NCBI GenBank assembly: GCA_017483465.1
Contig: JAFUWN010000002.1
Coordinates: 33,301 to 97,300 of the forward strand
From: Oscillospiraceae bacterium
GTDB lineage: Bacteria > Bacillota > Clostridia > Oscillospirales > Ruminococcaceae
Direction: 5' to 3'
Length of the DNA: 64,000 nt
How positions within the stretch are numbered: position 1 is the first letter of the stretch; every line of letters begins with the position of its first letter. Positions 8,566 to 16,961 of this stretch are shown here, piece by piece. Below the pieces are notes generated by a model. That model made no database searches and was not told the origin of the DNA. It was given only the letters and a program-made list of their open reading frames with translations. Both the position numbers and the translations under genes were made by a program.

Positions 8566-8667
8566 TCAGTTACCTTCTCCGCCGAGCAGACTGGAATTTG
8601 CAGCATTGACAATCGCATCCGTATCGAGTTTTGTAATATCTTCTCTGATCGGTTTAAAATCAATCAT
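8566..8667 (-). pseudogene. truncated macro-domain (ADP-ribose binding) reading frame
   Basis: A 33-codon frame encodes the N-terminal strand of a macro domain: [20 protein letters not shown] then LLGGEGN and TGA. Intact macro domains continue after this point with a GGGV..AI segment and about 130 more residues, which are absent. The frame has its own ATG, with GAAGG nine bases upstream inside the last codons of speA, and ends 4 bases before the membrane-protein gene. It is either a deletion remnant kept as a coupling leader or a real micro-ORF. I could not find the missing half on either side. Confidence 0.7.
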
Positions 8668-8672
8668 ATGAT

Positions 8673-10127
8673 TCAGCCTTCTTTCAGGACGTTTAATTTT
8701 TCAAGTGTACCGTCTTCAGGGCCTTGCATGGAACAGCCTTTTTCTTTGGAATACAGAGTATAATCAATAATTTCTTTTGTGATCATCTCACCGGGGGCGA
8801 GAATCGGAATTCCCGGCGGATAGCACATCACGAATTCACCGCAGATTCTGCCGGCGGTTTCTCTGATGGGGATCAGCTCTTTTTCGGAATAAAAAGCTTT
8901 CTGAGGTGTAGTGGCTACGATCGGCGTAATATATTCTGCACTGTGCAGACCGGAAATATCATGAGAATATAATCTTTTAATATCTTCCAAAGCTCCGACC
9001 AGTCTTTCAATATCCTGAATTCTGTCTCCGATTGAGATATATGCCAGAATATTGCCAATATCACCGAACTCGATCTGAATATCATATTCATCCCGGAGCA
9101 GATCATAGACTTCGATTCCGGTCAGACCAATATCACGGGTATAGACAGATAATTTTGTCACATCATAATCATAGATACTGCTGCCGTTGACGAGTTCTTT
9201 TCCATAGGCATAATAACCGCCGATGGAATTGATTTCATCACGGGCATATTCTGCCATATTCGCTACTTTCTCGAATGACGGATGTCCTCGCAGAGCAAGA
9301 TTTCTCCGGGAAATATCCAGACTGGATAACAACAAATAAGATGCACTTGTTGTCTGTGTTAAATTAATAATCTGCTCGACATAGCGGGTATTCATAGAAT
9401 GATTTAACAATAGCAGAGAACTCTGCGTCAGACTTCCTCCGGATTTATGCATAGAAACTGCGGCCATATCTGCACCGGCTTCCATTGCCGAAACCGGAAG
9501 CTTTTCATGAAAATACAGGTGTGTGCCGTGGGCTTCATCTGCAAGCACTAACATGTTATGTTCATGAGCCAATTTTACAATAGAGCGAATATCAGAACAG
9601 ATTCCGTAATATGTCGGATTATTCACAAATACAGCTTTGGCATCAGGATTGGCAAGAATGGTTTTTTCCACCTGAGAAAGTTCCATGCCGAGGGCAATGC
9701 CAATATGAGAATCCACATCCGGATTGACATACACAGGCTCTGCACCGCACAGGACAAGGGCATTGATCACACTTCTGTGAACATTCCGGGGGAGAATAAT
9801 TTTATCTCCGGCTTTGCAGGCTGTCAGGATCATAGCCTGTACAGAAGAAGTGGTTCCGCCTACCATAAAATAAGCATATGCCGCACCGAAGGCATCAGCG
9901 GCGAGCTGTTCGGCTTCCATGATGACAGAGACCGGATGGCATAAATTATCCAGCGGTTTCATAGAATTGACATCCAGAGAAACGCACTGATCGCCTAATA
10001 ATTTGACTAATTCCGGATTGCCACGGCCTCGTTTATGACCGGGGACATCGAACGGCACAACACGCTGTTTCCGGAAGCGTTCCAGAGCTTCATAGATCGG
10101 TGCGGATTTTTGTTTTTCGAGATTCAT
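8673..10127 (-). CDS. speA: arginine decarboxylase (fold type I, Orn/Lys/Arg group)
   Basis: 484 residues from ATG 10127, the length of the Gram-positive (SpeA/YaaO-type) group without the N-terminal wing domain of E. coli AdiA. It makes agmatine from arginine. Motifs in order are [11 protein letters not shown] near the start, [24 protein letters not shown], and [13 protein letters not shown] with the PLP lysine K228. The C-terminal domain contains [12 protein letters not shown]. Lysine or ornithine decarboxylases share this fold; aguA and aguB in the same operon argue for arginine. ATG 10127 has GGAAG eight bases upstream; an upstream TTG (10142) has no usable spacing. Confidence 0.92.
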   Translation of the reverse strand: MNLEKQKSAPIYEALERFRKQRVVPFDVPGHKRGRGNPELVKLLGDQCVSLDVNSMKPLDNLCHPVSVIMEAEQLAADAFGAAYAYFMVGGTTSSVQAMILTACKAGDKIILPRNVHRSVINALVLCGAEPVYVNPDVDSHIGIALGMELSQVEKTILANPDAKAVFVNNPTYYGICSDIRSIVKLAHEHNMLVLADEAHGTHLYFHEKLPVSAMEAGADMAAVSMHKSGGSLTQSSLLLLNHSMNTRYVEQIINLTQTTSASYLLLSSLDISRRNLALRGHPSFEKVANMAEYARDEINSIGGYYAYGKELVNGSSIYDYDVTKLSVYTRDIGLTGIEVYDLLRDEYDIQIEFGDIGNILAYISIGDRIQDIERLVGALEDIKRLYSHDISGLHSAEYITPIVATTPQKAFYSEKELIPIRETAGRICGEFVMCYPPGIPILAPGEMITKEIIDYTLYSKEKGCSMQGPEDGTLEKLNVLKEG

Positions 10128-10171
10128 AGGGCAGTCTTCCAATCCTTGATTTTTTATTTCAATATAGCCTT

Positions 10172-10200
10172 ATTATAGCATATCCGCCGGGCAATGTCAA
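10172..10200 (-). promoter_or_regulatory. sigma-A promoter of the polyamine operon
   Basis: Consensus TTGACA (10195-10200) and TATAAT (10172-10177), 17-bp spacer, TGC before the -10. The -35 covers the stop codon of the upstream rlaP-like gene. Confidence 0.88.
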
Positions 10201-10979
10201 TAGTTATTCCAGGATAAAAAACTTTGCAGAAAAGCGGAATTTAATTTATTCCAGTTCCGGTTTTCGGCTTCCGGAGCAGAAGCAATTATTTGTTCTGTGA
10301 TCTCAAACTGCTGATGAATCCAGTTATCCAGTTCCGGAATTTTATCGCCTGTACCCAGTTCGGAAGTCTGTGTCTTGATTTCTAAAAGGCTGTCAATCAG
10401 CGGTTCGATTTCCTGAGCCTGCGGCAGAATTCTCAGATCAGAAAACAGCATAGGCGGTGTTGTCTGATATTCCAGAATCCAGTAACAGGCCAGCAGCGGC
10501 CGGATGACATAGAAATATTTTTTTAATCTGACCTGCTCTTTCTCGCAGTAGGCATGATAATTATGACGTGCCGTACTCAGATAATGATATGCCCCTGTTT
10601 TGGGAGAAAAATACTCCGGAAGAAATTTTTTGAAATCCTGAAAATAAGCACTTGTCTGATAGACAATCGGTGAGGCTGACCATTCAAAAACAGTCGGATT
10701 GGATTTATATAATAATTTCAGTGTTTTCTGCAAATCCCAGCCGTTGACATCATAGACATCATCCAGCTGATATTCAATCACATCTCTTTCAGGATTCAAT
10801 TTCAGATACCAGTCTTTTTCATGGATATAAATAAATCTGACATCGAAATCGCTGTCCGGAGAAGCGAACCCCCACGCCCGTGAACCGGACTCGACAGCAT
10901 GTAAAATTCTCACATGTTCCTGTGTTTCGATTTCTGATAATTTCCGGATAATTTGATTTCTGATTTCTGTTTCATTCAT
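10197..10979 (-). CDS. RlaP/YcgL-type nucleotidyltransferase (PF10127-like)
   Basis: 260 residues. The N-terminal part has the minimal nucleotidyltransferase signature: HAVESGSRAWGFASPDSDFDVRFIY, i.e. GSRxWG followed by the two catalytic Asp of DxD. It continues with the helical region VNGWDLQKTLKLLYKSNPTVFEWSASP typical of PF10127 (RNA-ligase-associated predicted nucleotidyltransferases). No RNA ligase is nearby. It is transcribed leftward just upstream of the polyamine operon, whose promoter overlaps its stop codon. I saw no clear promoter of its own. It may be read through from telA, although a terminator lies between them. Confidence 0.82.
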   Translation of the reverse strand: MNETEIRNQIIRKLSEIETQEHVRILHAVESGSRAWGFASPDSDFDVRFIYIHEKDWYLKLNPERDVIEYQLDDVYDVNGWDLQKTLKLLYKSNPTVFEWSASPIVYQTSAYFQDFKKFLPEYFSPKTGAYHYLSTARHNYHAYCEKEQVRLKKYFYVIRPLLACYWILEYQTTPPMLFSDLRILPQAQEIEPLIDSLLEIKTQTSELGTGDKIPELDNWIHQQFEITEQIIASAPEAENRNWNKLNSAFLQSFLSWNNY

Positions 10980-11026
10980 AAAGTTCCACCTCTTTTATTA
11001 AAAATTTTATTAAAAAATTCAGAACA

Positions 11027-11054
11027 AAAGCCCTGCCGTAACTGACAGGGCTTT
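11027..11054. terminator. terminator after telA
   Basis: 9-bp stem AAAGCCCTG / CAGGGCTTT with a 10-base loop; on the minus strand it is followed by TTTGTTCTGAATTTTTT. Confidence 0.75.
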
Positions 11055-11073
11055 CCGGGCTGCATGATAATTA

Positions 11074-12240
11074 TTATTTTTTATCAGGCACATGATAATT
11101 TTTATTAAAATCATTCTTGATTGCCTGTAAGCGGACTTTATCTTCTTCACGCTTCTTGTGGGCATCGACTTCAATCTGCTGTACTTCGGCAATACCGGAT
11201 GTGATTGTTTTCCATGCATTTTCGAGTGTTTCGATCTGAATAGAGCTTCCGGAGGCCATTCTTGCGGTTGCCTTTGCCTGATCTACTGTATTCTGAGCAT
11301 TTCTCATGAGCATTTCATTGGTTTTCTTATCCAGTTCGGACATCGCATCGGCCTGAATTTTCTGACGTTTCAATAACATTGCCTGTGCCAGAGCCTGCTT
11401 GAATACCGGAAGGGTGATAATAATTGCCGATTCCATTTTTCTGTATAAATTATAATTGGAAAATTCCATTGTTTTGAGCATGGGGATAGATTCCATTGCT
11501 ACGATTTCGGCAGTTCTTAAATCCTGCACACGCTGTTCGAGCAGAGAAAGGGCATTCTGATAGGAAGTCAGCTGGAACTGTAAATCCTGATTTCCGGTAG
11601 AAGCCATTTCTTCCTGTGTCTGTTCAATAGCAGCCTGAATTTCTTTACAGCCCTGTTCACCGGCATAGATATAAGTTTCCAGATCGTGATAGAAATTCAC
11701 ATTGGCATCGAACATGGTACTAAGTTTCTTGTTGGAAGTTCTGATTTCTTCCTGATACTGACGGAGCTGTACATAAATTTTATCAATCTCCGAACCCATG
11801 TTATTATATTTCTTGAGAATTTTCTCAAGCTGAGCCTGAGCTTTATTAAATAATTTCTGTAAGCCCTTGGGTTCTTTGAGTTCATCAATATCGAACTGGT
11901 CCATAATTTTGGACAGAGCTTTCATGACTTCACCTGTTTCATTGAGCTGAGTCAGGCTCATGTTATTCAGAACCGTATCAGAAGCTTTGGAAATTTCTTC
12001 AGCGGCTTCCGAACCGAAAGAAACGATCGTACCCATATCAGAAATATCAATCTGACTGGTCAGTTCATCAATTTTCTGCATATCCATATTCTGGACGAGC
12101 TGTTCTTTATCCGCAACAATATCATACTGCTGAACGGGTTCGATACTGGTCACTTCCGTAGTGACTGCCTGAGTTGTGACAGGTGCTGCTGCTGTCGTGT
12201 CGTTTCCGTTTCTGGACGGATGTGATAAATTAATAGCCAT
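11074..12240 (-). CDS. TelA/YceH-family toxic anion resistance protein
   Basis: 388 residues. The first 40 are low-complexity (DTTAAAPVTTQAVTTEVTS). The rest is almost wholly helical and coiled-coil, with family hallmarks: VQNMDMQKIDELTSQIDISDMGTIVSFG, EISKASDTVLNNM, and the C-terminal ETLENAWKTITSGIAEVQQIE. TelA/KlaA proteins accompany tellurite and phage/colicin resistance loci; the biochemical role is unclear. It begins 6 bases after the YceG-like gene, reproducing the yceG-yceH arrangement of Bacillus, but without the TerD and TerC partners next to it. Confidence 0.9.
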   Translation of the reverse strand: MAINLSHPSRNGNDTTAAAPVTTQAVTTEVTSIEPVQQYDIVADKEQLVQNMDMQKIDELTSQIDISDMGTIVSFGSEAAEEISKASDTVLNNMSLTQLNETGEVMKALSKIMDQFDIDELKEPKGLQKLFNKAQAQLEKILKKYNNMGSEIDKIYVQLRQYQEEIRTSNKKLSTMFDANVNFYHDLETYIYAGEQGCKEIQAAIEQTQEEMASTGNQDLQFQLTSYQNALSLLEQRVQDLRTAEIVAMESIPMLKTMEFSNYNLYRKMESAIIITLPVFKQALAQAMLLKRQKIQADAMSELDKKTNEMLMRNAQNTVDQAKATARMASGSSIQIETLENAWKTITSGIAEVQQIEVDAHKKREEDKVRLQAIKNDFNKNYHVPDKK

Positions 12241-12246
12241 AAGATT

Positions 12247-14532
12247 TTATCTCCTTTTTTTAAATAAATTACTGAATGGGCTTGCTTTTACCGTTTTTCC
12301 TGCATATTTCTGCAGATTCGGCACACGGACATCATACAGATATTCACCGATCTGATGTTCTTCTATCATAGGTTTCTGGAAAAATCTTTCTACAGCCTGA
12401 TAGCCTGTCGGTACAAGAAACAGAATATCAAAGCCGACCAGATTCAGAAACGCTGTAATAATCGTATCTTCCAGCGAGATCATGCGTTCATCAGCGATAA
12501 TATAAATCAGCTTCGGATTTTTTTTGGTAAAATCAAATTTCTGAATTTCACGGATCAGATGAATATCCAGGTTCAGAGCCACGGAAACAATCAGATATTC
12601 CGTGCCGTTTCCTTCATAAGTGCCTTTGATCATTCTATGATCAAGAAGTGTCTGGAGCTTGTCCAGCATATGTTCCTGAATTTCCTGCCGCAGAAAACCG
12701 TATTTATAATCTTTATGATTCCGGATTTTATCACGCTGCAACTGACCGTTCATCAGAAATTCTGTCGTGATATTCCGGAACGGATTCAGCATATTATTGC
12801 TGATATACGGAGCATGATGAATGACAAACGGACTTTCGGCCATGAGTTCTTTTGCCCATTGCCAGTAGCCGGAAATATCGCCGTCTTTTACGCCGGAGAC
12901 TTTTGCGAAGATCACCGGAATTGTGACAGTATCATGCTGTGTTGAGAAATTCGGCCGGAAGCTGACTTCTTCTTTCCAGTAGAGAGCAATTTCTTCAAAC
13001 GTTGTCCGGAGCGTGACAGCATTTGCTTTCTGGTACTGCTGATTCCGGTAAATGCCGGAATCCTGATACAGGAGTGTATCCAATTCCCGTTCTGCATGAT
13101 ATGCTGTTGTTCCCAGACGAAGTTCAGAAAGATCTGTCGGGAAATGTGCAATCTGAAGTGTACTGTCATAATGCACCGGATATAACAGCTCATCTTCCAG
13201 CACACAGTGCTGATTTTTATCCGGAGTCAGAATCAGGACATCCACCGGCAGACGGGACAGAAACCGGAAAAATAAAGCTTCTTTCTCATTCCGGCAGCCG
13301 CCCAGACAGATAAAACAGCTGATCTCCGGCATTTTCCAGTTGTGAAATAATACACTCTCATATTTTTTGAACCAGCAGAGCAGATAGATGGCACTGTTAT
13401 TTAATTTATTCAGATTCATGCCGTCTTTCTGAGATTCTTCCAGCATGAGATCAACAAAGCTTTTTGTCAGCAGCCGTTCGAGCTGTGGATTGGCCGGATA
13501 TTTCAGATTCCTGAGAAATTCCATAATCATATTTTCAATCTTGACGGGATTGGTTCTCTGAATCGCATTGACTTCCGGCGGAGTCGGTTCCGGCAGGGCA
13601 GTATCTGAAACAACTACCTTGCGGCCGGCTTCTTTGAGTTCCGTATATGTCTGATACAGCATATTCGGATAAGTCTGCATTTCCTCGACACCCTCAACAC
13701 GGCAGAACAGATTATAGAACAGATGATCTGTATTGCCTCTGATCTCCGGATTGACACGGATTTTTTCAAATACATTTTCATCCGGATTAAGCCAGGCATT
13801 TGTGCAGTTCTGTACATCCGGCAGAACACCGTACAGACGTTTCCGGTTCAGTTCGTCCTGAATTTCCTGACGGACATTTTTCAGGCTGTAGCCTTCGGGA
13901 AAAGGCTGTATTCCCGGAGTCATGAACAGATTGGACAAATCCGAATGGGCATCATATTTCAGATAATTGGCATCGCCTTTATATTCCAGTAAAATCACAT
14001 CACAGCCGGCATGTGCCAGGACAGAGATCAGCAGCAATTCATGATTAGAAATTTCTCCCTCGTAGAGAATTTTCGGCAGATCATCATTTCCGAGCAGACT
14101 TACGATTCTCTCAAATTTATAATACAGCCAGCACATGAATTTGATATATACGTTTTTGAGAACGCTTTCAGGCTTGCCGTTTTTCCGCAGGTCATCCAGT
14201 GTATGATAGATCGAAGCCGCAACAGCCTGTCTTTGTGTATCGTTCATACGGGGGAGCCATTTTTTCAGGCTGCTTTCCAGAAAGCCAAGGCTCATCTGGA
14301 AATTTGTTCCCATTTGTTCCTGATAATATGCCAGATTCTGATTTGTCGGATTAGGGATGCCCCCTTCCAGCACAACGCCGTTTTTCCGGGCGGCCTCATA
14401 ATATTTCCGGACGAATGCACTGATTTCCGTATTTCGTCCGCTGAGGCGATAGAAATACACACCTTTTTCCGAACGGGAATTCAGCGGAGCAAAGAAATCG
14501 TCCAGTCGATTGATTTTTTTATGTTCGAGCAT
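12247..14532 (-). CDS. YceG-family protein (toxic anion resistance accessory)
   Basis: 761 residues. It matches the YceG_bac-type proteins that sit before TelA in tellurite-type loci. Recognisable stretches are NQNLAYYQEQMGTNFQMSLG near 80, NHELLLISVLAHAGCDVILLEY near 170, RNPVKIENMIMEFLRN near 330 and CFICLGGCRNEKEALFFRFLSRL near 425. There is no signal peptide or membrane segment, so it is probably cytoplasmic. The role is unknown; the family may act with TelA and TerD proteins at the membrane. It is the first gene of a two-gene operon with its own promoter. A TerF-like VWA gene lies 20 kb away. Confidence 0.85.
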   Translation of the reverse strand: MLEHKKINRLDDFFAPLNSRSEKGVYFYRLSGRNTEISAFVRKYYEAARKNGVVLEGGIPNPTNQNLAYYQEQMGTNFQMSLGFLESSLKKWLPRMNDTQRQAVAASIYHTLDDLRKNGKPESVLKNVYIKFMCWLYYKFERIVSLLGNDDLPKILYEGEISNHELLLISVLAHAGCDVILLEYKGDANYLKYDAHSDLSNLFMTPGIQPFPEGYSLKNVRQEIQDELNRKRLYGVLPDVQNCTNAWLNPDENVFEKIRVNPEIRGNTDHLFYNLFCRVEGVEEMQTYPNMLYQTYTELKEAGRKVVVSDTALPEPTPPEVNAIQRTNPVKIENMIMEFLRNLKYPANPQLERLLTKSFVDLMLEESQKDGMNLNKLNNSAIYLLCWFKKYESVLFHNWKMPEISCFICLGGCRNEKEALFFRFLSRLPVDVLILTPDKNQHCVLEDELLYPVHYDSTLQIAHFPTDLSELRLGTTAYHAERELDTLLYQDSGIYRNQQYQKANAVTLRTTFEEIALYWKEEVSFRPNFSTQHDTVTIPVIFAKVSGVKDGDISGYWQWAKELMAESPFVIHHAPYISNNMLNPFRNITTEFLMNGQLQRDKIRNHKDYKYGFLRQEIQEHMLDKLQTLLDHRMIKGTYEGNGTEYLIVSVALNLDIHLIREIQKFDFTKKNPKLIYIIADERMISLEDTIITAFLNLVGFDILFLVPTGYQAVERFFQKPMIEEHQIGEYLYDVRVPNLQKYAGKTVKASPFSNLFKKRR

Positions 14533-14568
14533 AAAAACAGCTTCTTTCTGTTTTTTGATAATATATTT

Positions 14569-14597
14569 ATTTTATCATATTTCTGAGTATTTGTCAA
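14569..14597 (-). promoter_or_regulatory. sigma-A promoter of yceG-telA
   Basis: TTGACA (14592-14597) and TAAAAT (14569-14574), 17-bp spacer, TGA before the -10. Confidence 0.75.
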
Positions 14598-14604
14598 GAA
14601 AAAA

Positions 14605-15096
14605 TCAGCGATTATTTACAGACTCCGGATATAAATCATGATGGGTTAATCTTTCCCATGCGACCTGTTCCCATTTTGACCCGATACGGCCATAATTACA
14701 ATACGGATCGATTGAAATGCCTCCTCTGGGAAGGAACTTTCCCCAGACTTCAATATATTTCGGATTCATGAGTTTGATTAAATCATTCATGATGATATTC
14801 ACACAATCTTCATGAAAGTCTCCGTGATTCCGGAAACTGAACAAATATAATTTCAGTGATTTGCTTTCGACCATAATTTCATCCGGAACATAAGAAATAT
14901 AGATGGTTGCAAAGTCCGGCTGACCCGTGATCGGACAAAGGCTTGTAAACTCCGGACAGTTGAATTTGACGAAATAATCCCTGTCCGGATGTTTATTCGG
15001 AAAAGTCTGGAGCACTTCGGGTTTATAATCAAATTCATAATTTGTATGCTGATCGCCTAATAGAGTAATATCACCGATTTCGTTTTCAGTACGCAT
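14605..15096 (-). CDS. queF: NADPH-dependent preQ0 reductase
   Basis: Type I (short, single-domain) QueF, 163 residues. It reduces the nitrile of 7-cyano-7-deazaguanine (preQ0) to preQ1. The catalytic Cys is C54 in [14 protein letters not shown], with the general acid D61. The substrate-binding [20 protein letters not shown] follows. It is the last gene of the preQ1-riboswitch operon that starts with queD, separated from queC by three paralogous membrane-protein genes. Its presence means the cell carries synthesis to preQ1 rather than stopping at preQ0. Confidence 0.96.
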   Translation of the reverse strand: MRTENEIGDITLLGDQHTNYEFDYKPEVLQTFPNKHPDRDYFVKFNCPEFTSLCPITGQPDFATIYISYVPDEIMVESKSLKLYLFSFRNHGDFHEDCVNIIMNDLIKLMNPKYIEVWGKFLPRGGISIDPYCNYGRIGSKWEQVAWERLTHHDLYPESVNNR

Positions 15097-15121
15097 AAAT
15101 TAAAAGCTTCCTTTCTGATGA

Positions 15122-16000
15122 TTATTTTTTCTCATAATGCAGCTGATAGGCTGAAATATTGTTATCCGGTCTTTTCATCAAGATTACAGGAATACCTTCT
15201 GAAAAACCCTGATCTCTTGCGTAGCAGTCCATACCTCCGGCATAAATTCTGCATACCTGAGGATGGCTGTGCTGTTGTGTCCCCTGTTTTATTTTGATCT
15301 TCTGTACTCCCTCACAGACCGCAACACCCCATAAAAACGGCGGATTGAGTTCTTCAGGCTTTTCCAGCATCAGTTTCAGAAAATCATCTTTCGCACCTAA
15401 TCCGGCTTCTTTCGGAATCAATTTGATTTTTGCATATTCTCCGCCGAGTTCCATCCGGATTGCCTGCATCAGAACTTCTGTACAATCCTGTTTTAATTCC
15501 TCGCTGGTATGCCAGTTAAACTGCTGACTCCGTTCCGGATTCATGTCTTTATCACGGGTAATCAATCTGTAAGTAATTTTATCATCATCGGCTGACTTCC
15601 GGATAAAAACCACTTCATTCGTCAGTCTGAATACACCAGGATCATTTTTAATCGGAACTGATTTTATCCCGTTGATTATTTCCTCACAGATACTTCTGAC
15701 TTCTTCTCTGGAGAAAACAAATTCACCGATTTCGAGCATTTTTCTGAGCTGTTTCTTTTTCAGAAAGTCATTAAAACAACTCACGCAAATCAAAGCCGGA
15801 ATGATTACAATCGCAACTATTCCGAAAAAAGATTTCAGGTACAATATGCCTATGATCAGTAAAGCTGCTGCGAGTATTCCGGAAATGATACTGACAATCA
15901 GCAGTGAGTTGATTGCCGACTGACTGACCGTTTCTGCAATCTGATTCCGTTCCGATTCCGGGAGCACTTTTCCGTTTATCCAATCTCTTTTTTCTGACAT
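15122..16000 (-). CDS. membrane protein of unknown function, queuosine-operon paralogue 3
   Basis: 292 residues. Two TM segments lie at about 30-55 and 58-75 (INSLLIVSIISGILAAALLIIGIL; FFGIVAIVIIPALICV), after which the protein is soluble. The soluble part shares with its two upstream paralogues a W-H segment (FNWHTSEELKQD), the block FLWGVAVCEG, IYAGGMDCYARDQ and a terminal PVILMKRPDNN. The C-terminal region probably folds as one beta-rich domain inside the cell, as the N-terminus is short and charged. It lies 26 bases before queF. The family is not recognised; a link to queuosine metabolism is by location only. Confidence 0.7.
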   Translation of the reverse strand: MSEKRDWINGKVLPESERNQIAETVSQSAINSLLIVSIISGILAAALLIIGILYLKSFFGIVAIVIIPALICVSCFNDFLKKKQLRKMLEIGEFVFSREEVRSICEEIINGIKSVPIKNDPGVFRLTNEVVFIRKSADDDKITYRLITRDKDMNPERSQQFNWHTSEELKQDCTEVLMQAIRMELGGEYAKIKLIPKEAGLGAKDDFLKLMLEKPEELNPPFLWGVAVCEGVQKIKIKQGTQQHSHPQVCRIYAGGMDCYARDQGFSEGIPVILMKRPDNNISAYQLHYEKK

Positions 16001-16039
16001 GCCAACCCTCCACCTTAAAAAAATAGAAATAATTTTTAA

Positions 16040-16942
16040 TTATTCTTCAAACATCAAAGGCCATATTTTTATGACTTCCATTCCTGATGCCCGTCGGATT
16101 AAAATTCCTATTTTTCCGACAGATACCGATGTCGGCGGACAGTTCAGGCCGGATGCATAGCTGTGAATCTGCACGGTTGTCGTACCATCATCATCAGATT
16201 CCTCGATATAATGCTTTCCTTCGATCACAGCAAATTTCCACTGAAAATCTTTAGGAAAATTCTTTTCTCTTTTTTTCTGATCGGCATAGTACCAGAAGAC
16301 TGTATTTTTTCCGAATTTGATATGCTTTTCAAGATATTCTTTTGCTGAAAAAGCTTTCTTGCAGGCCGGAAGCCAGACACCATCTGTTTCCAGAAGTGTT
16401 TTTTTCAGAATTTCTTCCAGATAGATACCATCCGGCTTCTCGAAATCAAAGCCGTTATGCCAGTCCAGCGTATTGATTCTCTGCATATTTTTTGTGAGAT
16501 TCCGTCCTGCATCAGCATTCTGAGCATGAATTGTGAAGCTATGCAATTGCTTGACGTGTTCTGACCGGATAAATATTACATCATCTGTGAGAGAAATACT
16601 GCCGTGATGCTCATTTTTTCTGCCGTTGATATGTTCCTCTTCATCAATATGACGGGCTTCTTCGATCATAAACTCAAACTGATTCTTTGTGACATCTTCC
16701 GCAAGCAGCTTCAGATTTTTTTTGTATCTGAGAATCAGAAAACCTGTTATCGCCAGCAGAACCAGAAAAATAATGCACATATGCCATACACCGCTCAGAA
16801 AAGAAATCAGGCTGACACCTGCAAATAAAACAAGTTCAATCCACTGAACAATATTTTTTTCAGAATATCCGGAACAAAGATTACATATCTGTATTTTCTG
16901 CTGTTCTGTAAGCTGATCGGCTTTCTGCCAGTTTTCCTGCAT
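16040..16942 (-). CDS. membrane protein of unknown function, queuosine-operon paralogue 2
   Basis: 300 residues, the same layout as its neighbours. A soluble N-terminus of about 30 residues contains CNLCSGYSE. A TM hairpin runs at about 36-72 (WIELVLFAGVSLISFLSGVWHMCIIFLVLLAITGFLIL). A soluble domain follows with TDDVIFIRSEHVKQLHSF, LDWHNGFDFE, LLETDGVWLPACKKAFSAKEYLE, FQWKFAVIEGKHYIE and HSYASGLNCPP. The FSAKEY and DGVxLP blocks are shared with paralogue 1 but not with paralogue 3, so 1 and 2 are the closer pair. The family is not recognised. Confidence 0.7.
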   Translation of the reverse strand: MQENWQKADQLTEQQKIQICNLCSGYSEKNIVQWIELVLFAGVSLISFLSGVWHMCIIFLVLLAITGFLILRYKKNLKLLAEDVTKNQFEFMIEEARHIDEEEHINGRKNEHHGSISLTDDVIFIRSEHVKQLHSFTIHAQNADAGRNLTKNMQRINTLDWHNGFDFEKPDGIYLEEILKKTLLETDGVWLPACKKAFSAKEYLEKHIKFGKNTVFWYYADQKKREKNFPKDFQWKFAVIEGKHYIEESDDDGTTTVQIHSYASGLNCPPTSVSVGKIGILIRRASGMEVIKIWPLMFEE

Positions 16943-16961
16943 AAATCATCACCCCTGATTT

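Noticed and set aside
12355-12945. 196-codon plus-strand frame inside yceG
   Set aside because: No RBS or promoter; composition is that of a reverse complement of coding DNA.
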